Source: Gammaproteobacteria bacterium
Lineage (GTDB): Bacteria; Pseudomonadota; Gammaproteobacteria; Steroidobacterales; Rariloculaceae
Length of the DNA stretch: 64,000 nt
Assembly: GCA_022826245.1 (NCBI GenBank)
Contig: JAJDVG010000010.1
Span: 1 to 64,000 of the forward strand
Reading direction: 5' to 3'
Made by a program: the position numbers and the translations under genes
Notes under the pieces: generated by a model
The model's input: the letters and a program-made list of their open reading frames with translations, nothing else
Database searches by the model: none
Told to the model about the DNA's origin: nothing
Shown here: one piece after another, positions 24,961-34,133 of the stretch
Position numbering within the stretch: position 1 is the first letter of the stretch
Layout: the number at the start of each line of letters is the position of its first letter

Positions 24961-25298
24961 GCGGTCGGCCGTGCGTTCCAATGCCGTGAGCTTACCCCCG
25001 GTCGCACCTGTTTTTCCACCGGAGCGGCGGCCCGCATCGGTCCGTGGCGAAAGCCCCGATGCGTTGGGCGAAACTCCTGACCGAATACGGCCGATCGCCC
25101 GGCGCGACGCGGAGTTCCGCCACGGGCTGCCAGCCGCGACGCCGCCGTCAACGCTCCACTCGATCCGACAACGCCGGATCACACGGCTACCGCGCCGTTC
25201 TGCGCACCGCTGGCGTTTCTCCACGACTTGCCGACAAATTCGGGCTGCGTTGCCGACGCCCATTCGCCATGCTGCGCTCAAACCGTGGAAACCAACAC
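24961..25298. other. Divergent intergenic region between coaBC and radC
   Basis: About 340 bases separating the start codons of coaBC (minus) and radC (plus). It must contain both promoters, but I see no convincing -35/-10 pair on either strand. The radC frame stays open through most of it without stop codons; the translated residues look non-conserved. Confidence 0.5.
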
Positions 25299-25976
25299 AT
25301 GACGAATCTGGGTAGTCGGCCGCGCAGCGAGCGGCCGCGCGAACGGCTTCTCGAAGCCGGCGCCGAACTCCTGTCGGATCGGGAACTGCTTGCAGTGCTT
25401 CTCGGCTCCGGCCTTCCCGGCCGCGATGCCATGACGCTGTCGCAAACGCTGCTCGAGCAGTGGGGCAGCCTGCACGCGCTCATGCGCCGCGGCGCGAGAG
25501 AACTGACGCGCGCCGAGGGGCTGGGGCCGGCGCGAACCGCCCGCCTGCTGGCCGCGCTCGAACTCGGCCGGCGCTGCATCGAGGGTCCGACCGATCGGCG
25601 CCGGGCGCTCAAGAGGCCGCAGGACGCAGCCCGCTGTTTCAAGGCCCGCCTCGCGGATCTGTCCCACGAGGTGTTCAGTTGCCTGTTTCTCGATACGCGC
25701 CACCGCGTGATCTGTTACGAAGCGCTGTTCCGCGGCACGGTAGACGGCGCAACGGTCTATCCAAGGGAGGTCCTCAAGCGCGCGCTCTACCACGACGCGG
25801 CCGCGGTCATCCTGGGCCACAACCATCCGTCGGGAAACTGCGAGCCGAGCGAGGCCGACCGGACGATCACCACCAAGCTCGCCGAAGCGCTCGCCCTCGT
25901 CGACATCCGGCTGCTCGATCATCTCGTCGTGAGCCGCAACGGCCACGTCTCGCTGGCCGAACGAGGCTGGGTCTAG
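25299..25976 (+). CDS. radC: RadC family JAB-domain protein (UPF0758)
   Basis: A 225-residue protein with an N-terminal helix-hairpin-helix-like region (LGPARTARLLAALELGRRC) and a C-terminal JAB/MPN metalloprotease-like domain. The zinc motif is intact: VILGHNHPSGNCEPSEAD provides two histidines and the aspartate, with a glutamate upstream in REVLKRAL. The name comes from an old repair phenotype that was later questioned; the biochemical role is not established. The frame is open upstream; the ATG in AACACATGACG gives the family length. It lies upstream of rpmB-rpmG, the usual order. Confidence 0.92.
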   Translation: MTNLGSRPRSERPRERLLEAGAELLSDRELLAVLLGSGLPGRDAMTLSQTLLEQWGSLHALMRRGARELTRAEGLGPARTARLLAALELGRRCIEGPTDRRRALKRPQDAARCFKARLADLSHEVFSCLFLDTRHRVICYEALFRGTVDGATVYPREVLKRALYHDAAAVILGHNHPSGNCEPSEADRTITTKLAEALALVDIRLLDHLVVSRNGHVSLAERGWV

Positions 25977-26089
25977 TGCCCTGTCGCGCACAAAACGCCG
26001 GTTCAGCAGTGTCGGTCAAGGAGCGGACAACCCGTGGCAAGAACCGCTCTGCGGCGGGCAGCCGGCAGACGCCCGCGGGGTCGCCGATC

Positions 26090-26118
26090 TTGCCCGCGCC
26101 GGATATGCGGGGTATATT
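26090..26118 (+). promoter_or_regulatory. Sigma-70 promoter of rpmB-rpmG
   Basis: TTGCCC (26090-26095) and TATATT (26113-26118) are 17 bases apart, matching consensus at four and five positions. The predicted start is about 25 bases before the rpmB ATG, giving a short leader for the two ribosomal protein genes. Confidence 0.65.
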
Positions 26119-26150
26119 CGCGGCCCCTTCGCTTCCTCGACGATCGCGCC

Positions 26151-26387
26151 ATGTCCAGAGTTTGCCAGGTAACGGGGAAAGGCCCGATGACGGGCAACAA
26201 CGTCTCGCACGCGAACAACAAGACGCGACGGCGCTTCCTGCCCAATATCCATACCAAGCGGCTGTGGCTTGAGAGCGAACAGCGCTTCATCAAGCTCAGG
26301 GTCTCGCGGAAAGGGCTCAGGATCATCGACAAGCTGGGCGTGGAGAAGGTCGTCGCGGACCTGCGTTCCCGCGGCGTTAAAGTCTAG
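26151..26387 (+). CDS. rpmB: 50S ribosomal protein L28
   Basis: A 78-residue ribosomal protein of the large subunit. The sequence is diagnostic: [40 protein letters not shown] and ITLR-like segments ([16 protein letters not shown]), ending [16 protein letters not shown]. The length equals that in Escherichia coli. It lacks the zinc-binding cysteine set found in some L28 proteins (one cysteine only). A ribosome binding site is weak. rpmG follows 26 bases later, so the two form the usual operon. Confidence 0.97.
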   Translation: MSRVCQVTGKGPMTGNNVSHANNKTRRRFLPNIHTKRLWLESEQRFIKLRVSRKGLRIIDKLGVEKVVADLRSRGVKV

Positions 26388-26413
26388 TGCGAATGTCCGG
26401 AGTGTGAGAGACG

Positions 26414-26569
26414 ATGCGCGAGAAGATCAGACTCAGGTCGACAGGCGGCACCGGCCACTACTACACGACGACGAAGAACCGGCGCCTGCATCCGGAGAAG
26501 ATGGAGGTCATGAAGTACGACCCCAAACTCCGCAAGCACGTGATCTACAAGGAAACGAAGATCAAGTAA
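26414..26569 (+). CDS. rpmG: 50S ribosomal protein L33
   Basis: A short gene of 51 codons plus stop. The product begins [20 protein letters not shown] and ends with [17 protein letters not shown]; the middle [17 protein letters not shown] is typical. There are no cysteines, so this is the zinc-free form of L33. It directly follows rpmB in the standard rpmBG operon. GAGAGACG upstream offers a modest ribosome binding site. Confidence 0.97.
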   Translation: MREKIRLRSTGGTGHYYTTTKNRRLHPEKMEVMKYDPKLRKHVIYKETKIK

Positions 26570-26636
26570 GGGCGGCTGATCGCCCACGGAGGCCCGGCGA
26601 CCGCGCCGGATTCCGCCCGCCGGCTTACGGTCTGGC

Positions 26637-27845
26637 TCAGGCCGAAACCCGTTCCGGCATCGCCCTGAACGACCTCAGGTACACGACGAAATCCGCCATT
26701 CCCTGAATGCCGCTGGCTTCGGCGCGGCGGCACCACTCACGGAAATCCGCGAGCAGACTCTCGTTGCTCCTGTACGCCCCGTCCCAGAGGCTTCTGAGCT
26801 CGTTGCGGTATTGAAGGACCGTGCGAACGCCCGGATGCCGGTCGACGAGTTCAGCCAGCCGCCTGCTCGATGAATCGTCGAGCATCCGGGGATCCCGGAT
26901 CAGCAGCCGTTTGGCCGCCCTGAATACCGAACGCCTCTTCTCCCCCGCATCGTCGAGTTCGCGGCGCAGTAGCGGCAGCGTGACGTGGTTCGTGTAGTGG
27001 CGCAGGACGTGCATCCGGTTGACGATGACGGCCCTGAGCGAGTCGAGGTCGGGCGCAAGGGATTCCGGCGCAAGTTCCGGATGGTTCGCGACGCGCTTGA
27101 TTCGCGCCAGACCCAGCGCGGAAAGCACTTTCAGATGCAGCCACCCCATATCGAGCTCGTGTCGCCGCATCGAGAACTTCGCCGATGTCGGAAACGCATG
27201 ATGGTTGTTGTGCAGTTCCTCGCCGGCGACGAAGAGACCGATTGGCCAGAGGTTCGTCGACGCATCGTTCGTCTCGAAGTTCCGGTAGCCCTTCGCGTGG
27301 CAGAGGCCGTTGATCACGCCCGCCGCGAGCATCGGCATCGTGCCGAGCTGAAAGGCGACCATCGTGATTCCCGGTATGCCGAACAGCACGAGATCGACGA
27401 CCACGAGCAGAACGATGCCGGCGTTTCGATGCGGCACGTACACGTTTCTTTCCAGCCAGTCGTCGGGCGTGCCCCTGCCGTATTTCTCCACGGTCTCGGG
27501 CTTTCTGGCCTCCGCCTGGTACAGTTCGGCGCCCTGCCAGACCACCTTGTTGAGCCCGAACAGCTTCGGGCTGTGCGGATCGCCTTCCTGCTCGCAGTGC
27601 GCGTGGTGCTTGCGGTGCACCGCGACCCATTCCTTCGTCGAGGCGCCCGTGTTCATCCAGAGCCAGAAGCGGCAGAAGTGCCGCACGGCCGGGTGCAGGT
27701 CCACGGACCGGTGCGCCTGGTCACGATGGAAATAGAGCGTGATCGCCATCATCGTGACGTGCATCCAGAGCAGCGTGACCACGACGTAGCCCCAGAAGCC
27801 GAGATTGGTCAGGCCATAGAGATGCGTCGCGAGGAATTCGATCAT
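26637..27845 (-). CDS. Membrane acyl-CoA/acyl-lipid fatty acid desaturase
   Basis: A 402-residue di-iron desaturase. The three histidine boxes are HRDQAH (40-45), HRKHH (77-81) and HNNHH further on (EELHNNHHAFP), set between hydrophobic helices. This is the delta-9 type that introduces a double bond into saturated acyl chains using oxygen. The C-terminal 150 residues (LWDGAYRSNESLLADFREWC, then GIQGMADFVVYLRSF) are soluble and found in Pseudomonas-like desaturases. The ATG used is preferred over an upstream GTG because GGGG precedes it at suitable distance. It lies between rpmG (convergent) and the HpaB-type gene on the same strand, inserted in the rpmG-mutM interval. Confidence 0.9.
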   Translation of the reverse strand: MIEFLATHLYGLTNLGFWGYVVVTLLWMHVTMMAITLYFHRDQAHRSVDLHPAVRHFCRFWLWMNTGASTKEWVAVHRKHHAHCEQEGDPHSPKLFGLNKVVWQGAELYQAEARKPETVEKYGRGTPDDWLERNVYVPHRNAGIVLLVVVDLVLFGIPGITMVAFQLGTMPMLAAGVINGLCHAKGYRNFETNDASTNLWPIGLFVAGEELHNNHHAFPTSAKFSMRRHELDMGWLHLKVLSALGLARIKRVANHPELAPESLAPDLDSLRAVIVNRMHVLRHYTNHVTLPLLRRELDDAGEKRRSVFRAAKRLLIRDPRMLDDSSSRRLAELVDRHPGVRTVLQYRNELRSLWDGAYRSNESLLADFREWCRRAEASGIQGMADFVVYLRSFRAMPERVSA

Positions 27846-27947
27846 GAGCGCCCCAATTGCCGAATTCGAGTGGCCGGTCACTATAGCCCATGGCGGGCAG
27901 ACGCTCCAAGCCGAACGCCCGACCGGCAGCAGTTTCCGCCCGGGCGT

Positions 27948-29510
27948 TTATTCCGTCTTGACGTCCTGCGCCTTGACGTAGGCGGCCACCTGTTCTTTCA
28001 CGGTGCCCTGCCCCTCGACCAACGGAATTCCGCAGACTTCGCGCGCGAACGCGGTCATCGGCCCATTGGGCTGAAACTCCGTACGGTGCATCGTCAGCAT
28101 GCGGATCGTGTTGAGCGGCGTTCCGTTGAACTGGTCGAACATGCGCCCGCGGTCGCCCCAGTCGCTGAGGAACATGTCGCGGATGACGCGAAATACCTTC
28201 AGGCGTTGCTTGCCGTCCTTCCAGGCGCCGCGCAGCATCGTGTCGAGCAGATCGCCGAATTCATCGAAGTCGCTGGCCGCCGGCTGAATGATCGCGCTGC
28301 GGCCGCTCAGGTCGAGCAGCTCGTTGATGATTTCCTTGGAATGCTCCTGATAGAACGCGCGCCCGAAATCGAGCTGAATGTTATTGGGCTTGTACATGCC
28401 TCCCGGCGTCGTGAACCCGGTGGCCTCCGCCGCGACACGAAAAGCGCGAATCGTCTCGCGGAAACGGATGATGTCCGCGATACGGCTGGCAGTGGCGGGA
28501 ATCTTGAGCAACCCGGAACCGTCGCCGACCAGCAGGGCGAGCCCGGCCATCAGTTCAGTCTTTACGCCGAACCGAACCAGGTCGATCCAGTGCAGCCAGT
28601 CGAACAGGCGCTGCGGATAGTACATCGCATGTTCCGGATTCCCCAGGTGAAATATGTACTCACGCGGCACGAATACGTTGTCGAACACGATCGAGTTGTC
28701 GAGCTCGTCGCCCTGACCGATCAGCGGGTGTTCCTCTGCGGACACATCCGGGCGCGACAGGCACTCGCGTGACAGCAGCGTGACGCCCTTCGTGTTCACC
28801 GGCATCACCAGATACATCACCTGATCCTCGGGCATGCCGGGGCGCCAGAACACGCCGACCATGATCCAGTCCGCGAATATGGTTCCGGTGGCGACCGCCT
28901 TGACGCCGTCGATCACGATTCCGTCGTCGCGGTATTCGACGACGCGGCAGTTGGGCGATTCGGCCTCCGCCTCGGGGCGTGAACGATCGACCGGAGGATC
29001 GATGACCGCCGGGGCCAGGTTGATGTCCTCGTCGACCATCTTCGCCCAGAAGCTGCGAATGTTGTCGGCAAAACCGGTCGCATCGTAGCCGACGGTGTTT
29101 TCTTCCCACGGCTGGGGGTCATCGATGTAAGTCAGAAAAATGGCGTTGTTGACGTCCGGCATTCGCCCGAAGAACGAGCGGCCGAACATCCGGCAGACCG
29201 TGTCGTGGTATATGCGCCTCGAATCGAGCTCGTCCTTGTTTCCGTGCAGAAACCATGTCTTGGCGCGGCGCACGCCGTCCTCGTCCACGAACGTCATGAT
29301 GTCGCTGTATTCGGGATCGTGATGCGCGTCGTACCAGGAAGCGACCGTGTTGGCGTAGTCCCGTGTCAGGGAGTGCGTCGCAACGTTGTCAACCTGCTGA
29401 CCGTTGACGAAAACCCGGCGGCCATCGTTGAGCGCCTCGAGGTAGTCGGCTCCGGTTCTGACATGGGCCTGTTTCGCTCCGCCGTTTCCGCCACTGCTGT
29501 GTGAGCTCAT
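27948..29510 (-). CDS. 4-hydroxyphenylacetate 3-hydroxylase family (HpaB-type) flavin-dependent oxygenase
   Basis: About 520 residues of the HpaB family, which uses reduced FAD from a separate reductase to hydroxylate aromatic or related compounds. Features: TGADYLEALNDGRRVFVNGQ, HSLTRDYANTVASWYDAHHD at the N-terminus, ESPNCRVVEYRDDGIVIDGVKAVAT in the middle, DELDNSIVFDNVFVPREYIF, and the C-terminal FAD helical part GLLKIPATASRIADIIRFRE. The start uses an ATG after GCAGGTGAA; an upstream ATG is possible. The only flavin reductase in the window is about 23 kb away, which is unusual because such pairs are often adjacent. The true substrate is unknown; plant-like phenolics or other hydrophobic aromatics are possible. 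Confidence 0.85.
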   Translation of the reverse strand: MSSHSSGGNGGAKQAHVRTGADYLEALNDGRRVFVNGQQVDNVATHSLTRDYANTVASWYDAHHDPEYSDIMTFVDEDGVRRAKTWFLHGNKDELDSRRIYHDTVCRMFGRSFFGRMPDVNNAIFLTYIDDPQPWEENTVGYDATGFADNIRSFWAKMVDEDINLAPAVIDPPVDRSRPEAEAESPNCRVVEYRDDGIVIDGVKAVATGTIFADWIMVGVFWRPGMPEDQVMYLVMPVNTKGVTLLSRECLSRPDVSAEEHPLIGQGDELDNSIVFDNVFVPREYIFHLGNPEHAMYYPQRLFDWLHWIDLVRFGVKTELMAGLALLVGDGSGLLKIPATASRIADIIRFRETIRAFRVAAEATGFTTPGGMYKPNNIQLDFGRAFYQEHSKEIINELLDLSGRSAIIQPAASDFDEFGDLLDTMLRGAWKDGKQRLKVFRVIRDMFLSDWGDRGRMFDQFNGTPLNTIRMLTMHRTEFQPNGPMTAFAREVCGIPLVEGQGTVKEQVAAYVKAQDVKTE

Positions 29511-29681
29511 TTCACCTGCCTTCGATTCGTGAGGAGTCGGCATAGTCTACGTTCGCCGACGGTCGTTTGCAGCTTCCATGCGGATGCCGGTAACTCGGGA
29601 GCTCGTGAGGCGAGCCGTCGACTGGCCGGTTCAGCGGCCTGCCACTGGCAATAACGGGAACGGCGCGTTTAGGCTTGCGCC

Positions 29682-30494
29682 ATGCCCGAGCTTCCCGAGG
29701 TTGAAACCACGCGCCGCGGCCTCGAGCCGCTGCTCGTCGGCAAGTCGATCGAATCGTTCGAAATCCGCGAACCGCGCCTGCGCTGGCCCGTGCCGAGCGA
29801 CCTCGACGCAAGGCTCGGCAAGCGGCGCATCGAGCGTCTCGGGCGGCGCGCCAAGTACCTGTTGATCGTCACCGATGGCGGCACGCTCATCGTGCACCTC
29901 GGCATGTCCGGCAGCCTGCGCTATCTGCCCAGGCCGCTTGGCGCCGGAGCGCACGATCACGTGGACATCCGCCTTGCGGGCGGCGGCCGGCTTCGATTCA
30001 ACGATCCGCGCCGCTTCGGCAGCCTGCATTTCGCGGCGGAGCCGCTGGATCATCCGCTGCTCAGACATCTCGGACCCGAACCGCTCGGCGACGATTTCAC
30101 CGGCGAGTACTTCGAACAGGCATGCGCCGGGCGGCGCGTGGCGATCAAGCACCACCTCATGAACAGCCGCATCGTCGCCGGAGTCGGCAACATCTACGCC
30201 AGCGAAGCGCTGTTTCGAGCCGGGATCCATCCCGCGCGGCAGGCCGGACGGATCGCCCGGCGCAGGCTGGACGGGCTCGTGGATGCGGTACGCGCCGTGC
30301 TCGGCGACGCGATCGGCGAAGGCGGTACGACGTTGCGCGACTTCGTTGCGAGCGACGGCCGGCCCGGTTACTTCAAGCTGTCGCTTGCCGTCTACGATCG
30401 CGCGGGAGCCCCGTGCACACGCTGCGGGCTGCCGATCCGCATGCGCCGGCTCGGCCAGCGCGCAAGCTATTACTGCCCCGCCTGCCAGCGGTAG
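29682..30494 (+). CDS. mutM: Formamidopyrimidine-DNA glycosylase MutM
   Basis: A 270-residue bifunctional DNA glycosylase/AP lyase that removes 8-oxoguanine. It begins MPELPEVETTRRGL, with catalytic Pro2 and Glu3 after methionine removal; GRRAKYLLI holds the conserved lysine. The helix-two-turn-helix NSRIVAGVGNIYASEALFRAGI and the C-terminal zinc finger (CTRCG then YYCPACQR) are intact. The start is certain because Pro2 is catalytic. In Escherichia coli mutM follows rpmG directly; here two genes intervene on the other strand. With mutY in the same window, both arms of the GO repair system are present. Confidence 0.97.
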   Translation: MPELPEVETTRRGLEPLLVGKSIESFEIREPRLRWPVPSDLDARLGKRRIERLGRRAKYLLIVTDGGTLIVHLGMSGSLRYLPRPLGAGAHDHVDIRLAGGGRLRFNDPRRFGSLHFAAEPLDHPLLRHLGPEPLGDDFTGEYFEQACAGRRVAIKHHLMNSRIVAGVGNIYASEALFRAGIHPARQAGRIARRRLDGLVDAVRAVLGDAIGEGGTTLRDFVASDGRPGYFKLSLAVYDRAGAPCTRCGLPIRMRRLGQRASYYCPACQR

Positions 30495-30709
30495 GCGCGT
30501 ATGGGGTGGAACTGCCGGAGCTTCGTGGGCTTGCCTAAGTGGATTTGATCGCTACTGGTGCATGGTGGCGTTGGGAGGCTGGATAGCGCGGATTTCGGCG
30601 TCCGTAAAACACCTCGGGCGATACCGGGGAACGAGCGATGTCGGGTCAGGCCGAGCACGCCGAGCGAGTCTTTGACGGTTTTTCAATCGCTTCCTCGGTC
30701 AGGGTCCCG

Positions 30710-32485
30710 CTAATCCCCGAGCGCCACACCCTCCCGGCGCGGGTCCGCGCCGCCCGACAGGACCCGCCCGTCGTCCGTGTACTCGATCGCGATGCCGTGC
30801 AGTCCGCTGTTCAGCGTTCTCGACACGACGCTGTGGCCGAGTGCCCGGAGCTGCCCGGCATGGTCGAGAATCGCGGTGTCCTGCTCGAGTTCGATGGAGC
30901 GGTCCTGCGCCAGGAAGTGCGGCGCCGCAACGGCGTCCTGGATATTGAGCTCCCAATCGAGCACGCCAACGATGGCCTGCGCGACGTAGTTGATGATCCG
31001 CGTCCCGCCGGGCGAGCCGACGAGCAGCCGTAGCCGATCGTCCGCGTCGAAGACGAGAGTCGGCGACATGCTGCTGAGCGGCCGCTTGCCGGGCTCGGGC
31101 CGGTTCGCGACGGGCAACCCGTCGACCTCGGGCACGAAGGAGAAGTCGGTGAGCTGATTGTTCAGGATGAAGCCGCCGACCATGAGCTGGCTGCCGAAAG
31201 CGCCCTGCACTGTCGTCGTCATCGAGACGGCATCGCCCCAACGGTCGACGATCGAGAAGTGGCTCGTCGACATGACGTCGGTCGGCGCGCCGGGCGCGAA
31301 GTTCCACGCCAGATCGGGCCGGGGTGCGCCGGGCGACACCTGCCGCAGCGCTCTCCCGGGATCGATCAGCGCCGCGCGGCTCTGCAGGTACTCGCGGTTC
31401 ATCAGTGCGGCAACGGGCACGTCGACGAAATCCGGATCCGCCAGGTACAGATTGCGGTCGGCGAACGCGAGCCGGCTCGCCTCGGCGACCAGGTGAATCG
31501 ACGTCACGGGGTCCGCGCCCGGGGCCGGGAGGTCGAACGCTTCGAGCATCCCGAGAATCTGCTGAACGGCGATACCGCCGGAGGACGGCAGGCGCGGCCC
31601 GCACACCCGCCATTGTCGGTACGGCGAGCACAGCGGTGCGGTCGCCTGGGTCTCGTAGCCTGCGAGATCCTCGCGTGTCATACGGCCCGGTCGAATCGTA
31701 TCGTTCGTGACCGCTGCGACGATCCGGTCGGCGAGTTCGCCCGTATACATCGCATCGGCGCCCTGCGCGGCCAGCGTGCGCAGCGTCTCGGCATACTCGG
31801 TGTTGACGAGGCGGTATCCGGTTTCGCGGGGCTCGCCGTCCTCGTCGTAGAAATACGCCCGGAACTGCTCGTCCCTGGCGACCCGCCGGAACCGGTCGAG
31901 CAGGAAATACAGCCGTGGCGAGACCTCGAAGCCGCGCTCGGCCAGCTCGATCGCAGGTTCGAAGAGCTCGGGCCACGGCAACCTGCCGTGCTCCCGATGC
32001 GCGCGCTCGAGCATGCGCATGGCGCCCGGCACTCCCACGGCCTGACCCCCGAACGCCGCGTCCAGGAATGACAATTCTCGGCCGTTGGCGTCGAGGAACA
32101 TGCCGGGTGTCGCCGCCGCCGGCGCCGTCTCGCGGCCCGCGTAGGCGACGATCCGGGCGGGCTCCCCGGCTGGGGCGGAGGACCCCCTCGCCGAAACCGG
32201 CCGATCGCCGGGCACGTCGTACACGAGCATGAACGCGCCGCCGCCGATACCCGACGACTGCGGTTCCACGAGCGACAGCACGAGCTGCACGGCGATGGCT
32301 GCATCGACGGCACTGCCCCCGGCGCGCAGGATCGCGATCCCGGCTTCGGATGCGTGGGGATTCGCTGCCACGACCATCTGTTCGGTCGCGCGTACGGGTT
32401 CGGCTGCGCCTGCCGCGGCGAGCCAGACACAGGTGGCCGCGAATGAACAGACGAGGAGCTTCGCCCGGTGAATCGAAACTGTCAT
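30710..32485 (-). CDS. ggt: Gamma-glutamyltransferase
   Basis: A 591-residue periplasmic N-terminal nucleophile hydrolase. The signal peptide is LLVCSFAATCVWLAAAGAAE. Family features: MVVAANPHASEAGIAILRAGGSAVDAAIA, QSSGIGGGAF, then the autoprocessing site around TSHFSIVDRWGDAVSMT, where the Thr becomes the catalytic nucleophile, and RPLSSMSPTL. It cleaves gamma-glutamyl bonds of glutathione and related compounds. The start uses an ATG after AGGGAAAG; the frame is open upstream. The gene is inserted between mutM and coaD, which are adjacent in Escherichia coli. Confidence 0.94.
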   Translation of the reverse strand: MTVSIHRAKLLVCSFAATCVWLAAAGAAEPVRATEQMVVAANPHASEAGIAILRAGGSAVDAAIAVQLVLSLVEPQSSGIGGGAFMLVYDVPGDRPVSARGSSAPAGEPARIVAYAGRETAPAAATPGMFLDANGRELSFLDAAFGGQAVGVPGAMRMLERAHREHGRLPWPELFEPAIELAERGFEVSPRLYFLLDRFRRVARDEQFRAYFYDEDGEPRETGYRLVNTEYAETLRTLAAQGADAMYTGELADRIVAAVTNDTIRPGRMTREDLAGYETQATAPLCSPYRQWRVCGPRLPSSGGIAVQQILGMLEAFDLPAPGADPVTSIHLVAEASRLAFADRNLYLADPDFVDVPVAALMNREYLQSRAALIDPGRALRQVSPGAPRPDLAWNFAPGAPTDVMSTSHFSIVDRWGDAVSMTTTVQGAFGSQLMVGGFILNNQLTDFSFVPEVDGLPVANRPEPGKRPLSSMSPTLVFDADDRLRLLVGSPGGTRIINYVAQAIVGVLDWELNIQDAVAAPHFLAQDRSIELEQDTAILDHAGQLRALGHSVVSRTLNSGLHGIAIEYTDDGRVLSGGADPRREGVALGD

Positions 32486-32510
32486 TGCTTTCCCTTGCTG
32501 TATGGCAGAT

Positions 32511-33023
<513 letters not shown>

Positions 33024-33108
33024 CTACCTTACGGCGCGCCGCATGCGCCCGGCAGACGCCCGGGGAACCGCGTCGTGCCTGAACAAGGTCGGGTTTCCTC
33101 AGGAGTTG

Positions 33109-33675
33109 TCATGTGCCGGTGTTCGGGAGCCGCTGGGCAGAACCAGCGAGCCGGGCAAGACCGAAGCAGACGGCGCCGGCGCGGCCGGTTTTTTGCCAGC
33201 ACAGCGCCGCCGATTCGGGCAGCCCCTCGCTCGCGGCCCGTTCGAGGTACAGCAGCGCCTCGGGCGCCATGACCGATACGAGAGCGCCGATCTCGGCATC
33301 GACGCGAGTCGCGTAGGGCGGATCGACGAACACGACATCGAAAGGCGTTTCGACCGCTCGGCGCAGAAACGTATCGACATCCTCGCACAAGACGCGGCCG
33401 TTCCCTCCCAGTAGCCGGAGCTGCTCGCCGAGATGCCGGGCGAGCTTTCGGTCGCGCTCGACGAACCACACCTCATCTGCCCCGCGCGAAAGCGCCTCGA
33501 GTCCGAGCATCCCCGTGCCGGCGTAGAGGTCGAGGCAGCGCGTCCCTTCGATCCGCTCGCCGAGCCAGTTGAACAGCGTCTCCCGAACGCGATCGGCGGT
33601 CGGACGAACGGTCGTTCCGGCGGGGAAACGCAGTCGCCTGCCGCGCCAAGCGCCGGCGATGACGCGCAGGCGCAT
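33109..33675 (-). CDS. rsmD: 16S rRNA (guanine(966)-N2)-methyltransferase RsmD
   Basis: A 188-residue class I SAM methyltransferase modifying G966 of 16S rRNA. Features: MRLRVIAGAWRGRRLRFP, TVRPTADRVRETLFNWL, CLDLYAGTGMLGLEALSRGA (SAM site) and FDVVFVDPPY (catalytic NPPY-like motif as DPPY). The ATG overlaps the stop of the upstream unknown gene by one base (TGATG), so translation may be coupled to the polyglycine operon. In most gammaproteobacteria rsmD lies next to ftsY; here about 3.5 kb of accessory genes separates them. Confidence 0.94.
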   Translation of the reverse strand: MRLRVIAGAWRGRRLRFPAGTTVRPTADRVRETLFNWLGERIEGTRCLDLYAGTGMLGLEALSRGADEVWFVERDRKLARHLGEQLRLLGGNGRVLCEDVDTFLRRAVETPFDVVFVDPPYATRVDAEIGALVSVMAPEALLYLERAASEGLPESAALCWQKTGRAGAVCFGLARLAGSAQRLPNTGT

Positions 33676-34133
33676 CAATCCGTATACGCGACGATCGCCG
33701 GATGCATTGCGATCACACACTCCGCGATCAAATCGCCTATCAGCATGGCGTCATCGGTATCGCCCGGCGGCAGACCCGCAATGTCCGAATGCGATGGGTC
33801 GGCATCGTAATCTCCGGTTGCCTGAAGCGGGTCGTGGATGATTCGCAACGAGTCCAACTCCTCGGCAACCTGGCGAACGACCGTGCCGACGTTCATTTCC
33901 GCAAAGCGCCCGCTTGCCCGTAAACGAAGGCGGGACAAACGTCGAACCTCGCTCAACTGATGGTTCTTGCCGGGCTCGAAGGCATCGAGCCAATTGACGG
34001 ACAGTCCGGTCTCGTCCGGTCTGCCGGAGCGCAAACGAAAGTCCGAACCGTCAGCCGTTCCATCATCCCGAACCATGCTCGGCTTGACATAGCGGACAAT
34101 CTGGTCGCCTTCCGGCAGATCGTCGCCCTTCAT
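33675..34133 (-). CDS. Conserved protein of unknown function (152 aa), third gene of the polyglycine operon
   Basis: I do not recognise a named family, although the sequence looks like a conserved bacterial unknown. No signal peptide or membrane helix. The first half has VRYVKPSMVRDDGTADGSDF, then FRLRSGRPDETGLSVNWLDA; the second has RFAEMNVGTVVRQVAEELDS and ADPSHSDIAGLPPGD, then DDAMLIGDLIAECVIA. The regular mix of strands and helices suggests a single compact cytoplasmic domain. Its ATG overlaps the stop of the preceding gene by four bases (ATGA), and its stop overlaps the rsmD start. This tight packing implies that it works with its two upstream neighbours. No catalytic residues can be proposed with confidence. 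Confidence 0.75.
   Translation of the reverse strand: MKGDDLPEGDQIVRYVKPSMVRDDGTADGSDFRLRSGRPDETGLSVNWLDAFEPGKNHQLSEVRRLSRLRLRASGRFAEMNVGTVVRQVAEELDSLRIIHDPLQATGDYDADPSHSDIAGLPPGDTDDAMLIGDLIAECVIAMHPAIVAYTD

Noticed and set aside
27845-27881. Upstream GTG start for the desaturase
   Set aside because: There is no ribosome binding sequence; the internal ATG has GGGG at a suitable distance and gives the normal N-terminus.
30495-30709. Region between mutM and ggt as a small gene (minus-strand frame of 62 codons)
   Set aside because: No ribosome binding site, no recognisable features, atypical composition for the window.
33160-33200. GC-rich stem followed by TTTTTT near the 3' end of rsmD as a terminator
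   Set aside because: It lies inside the rsmD coding region and the T run is on the strand opposite to transcription.
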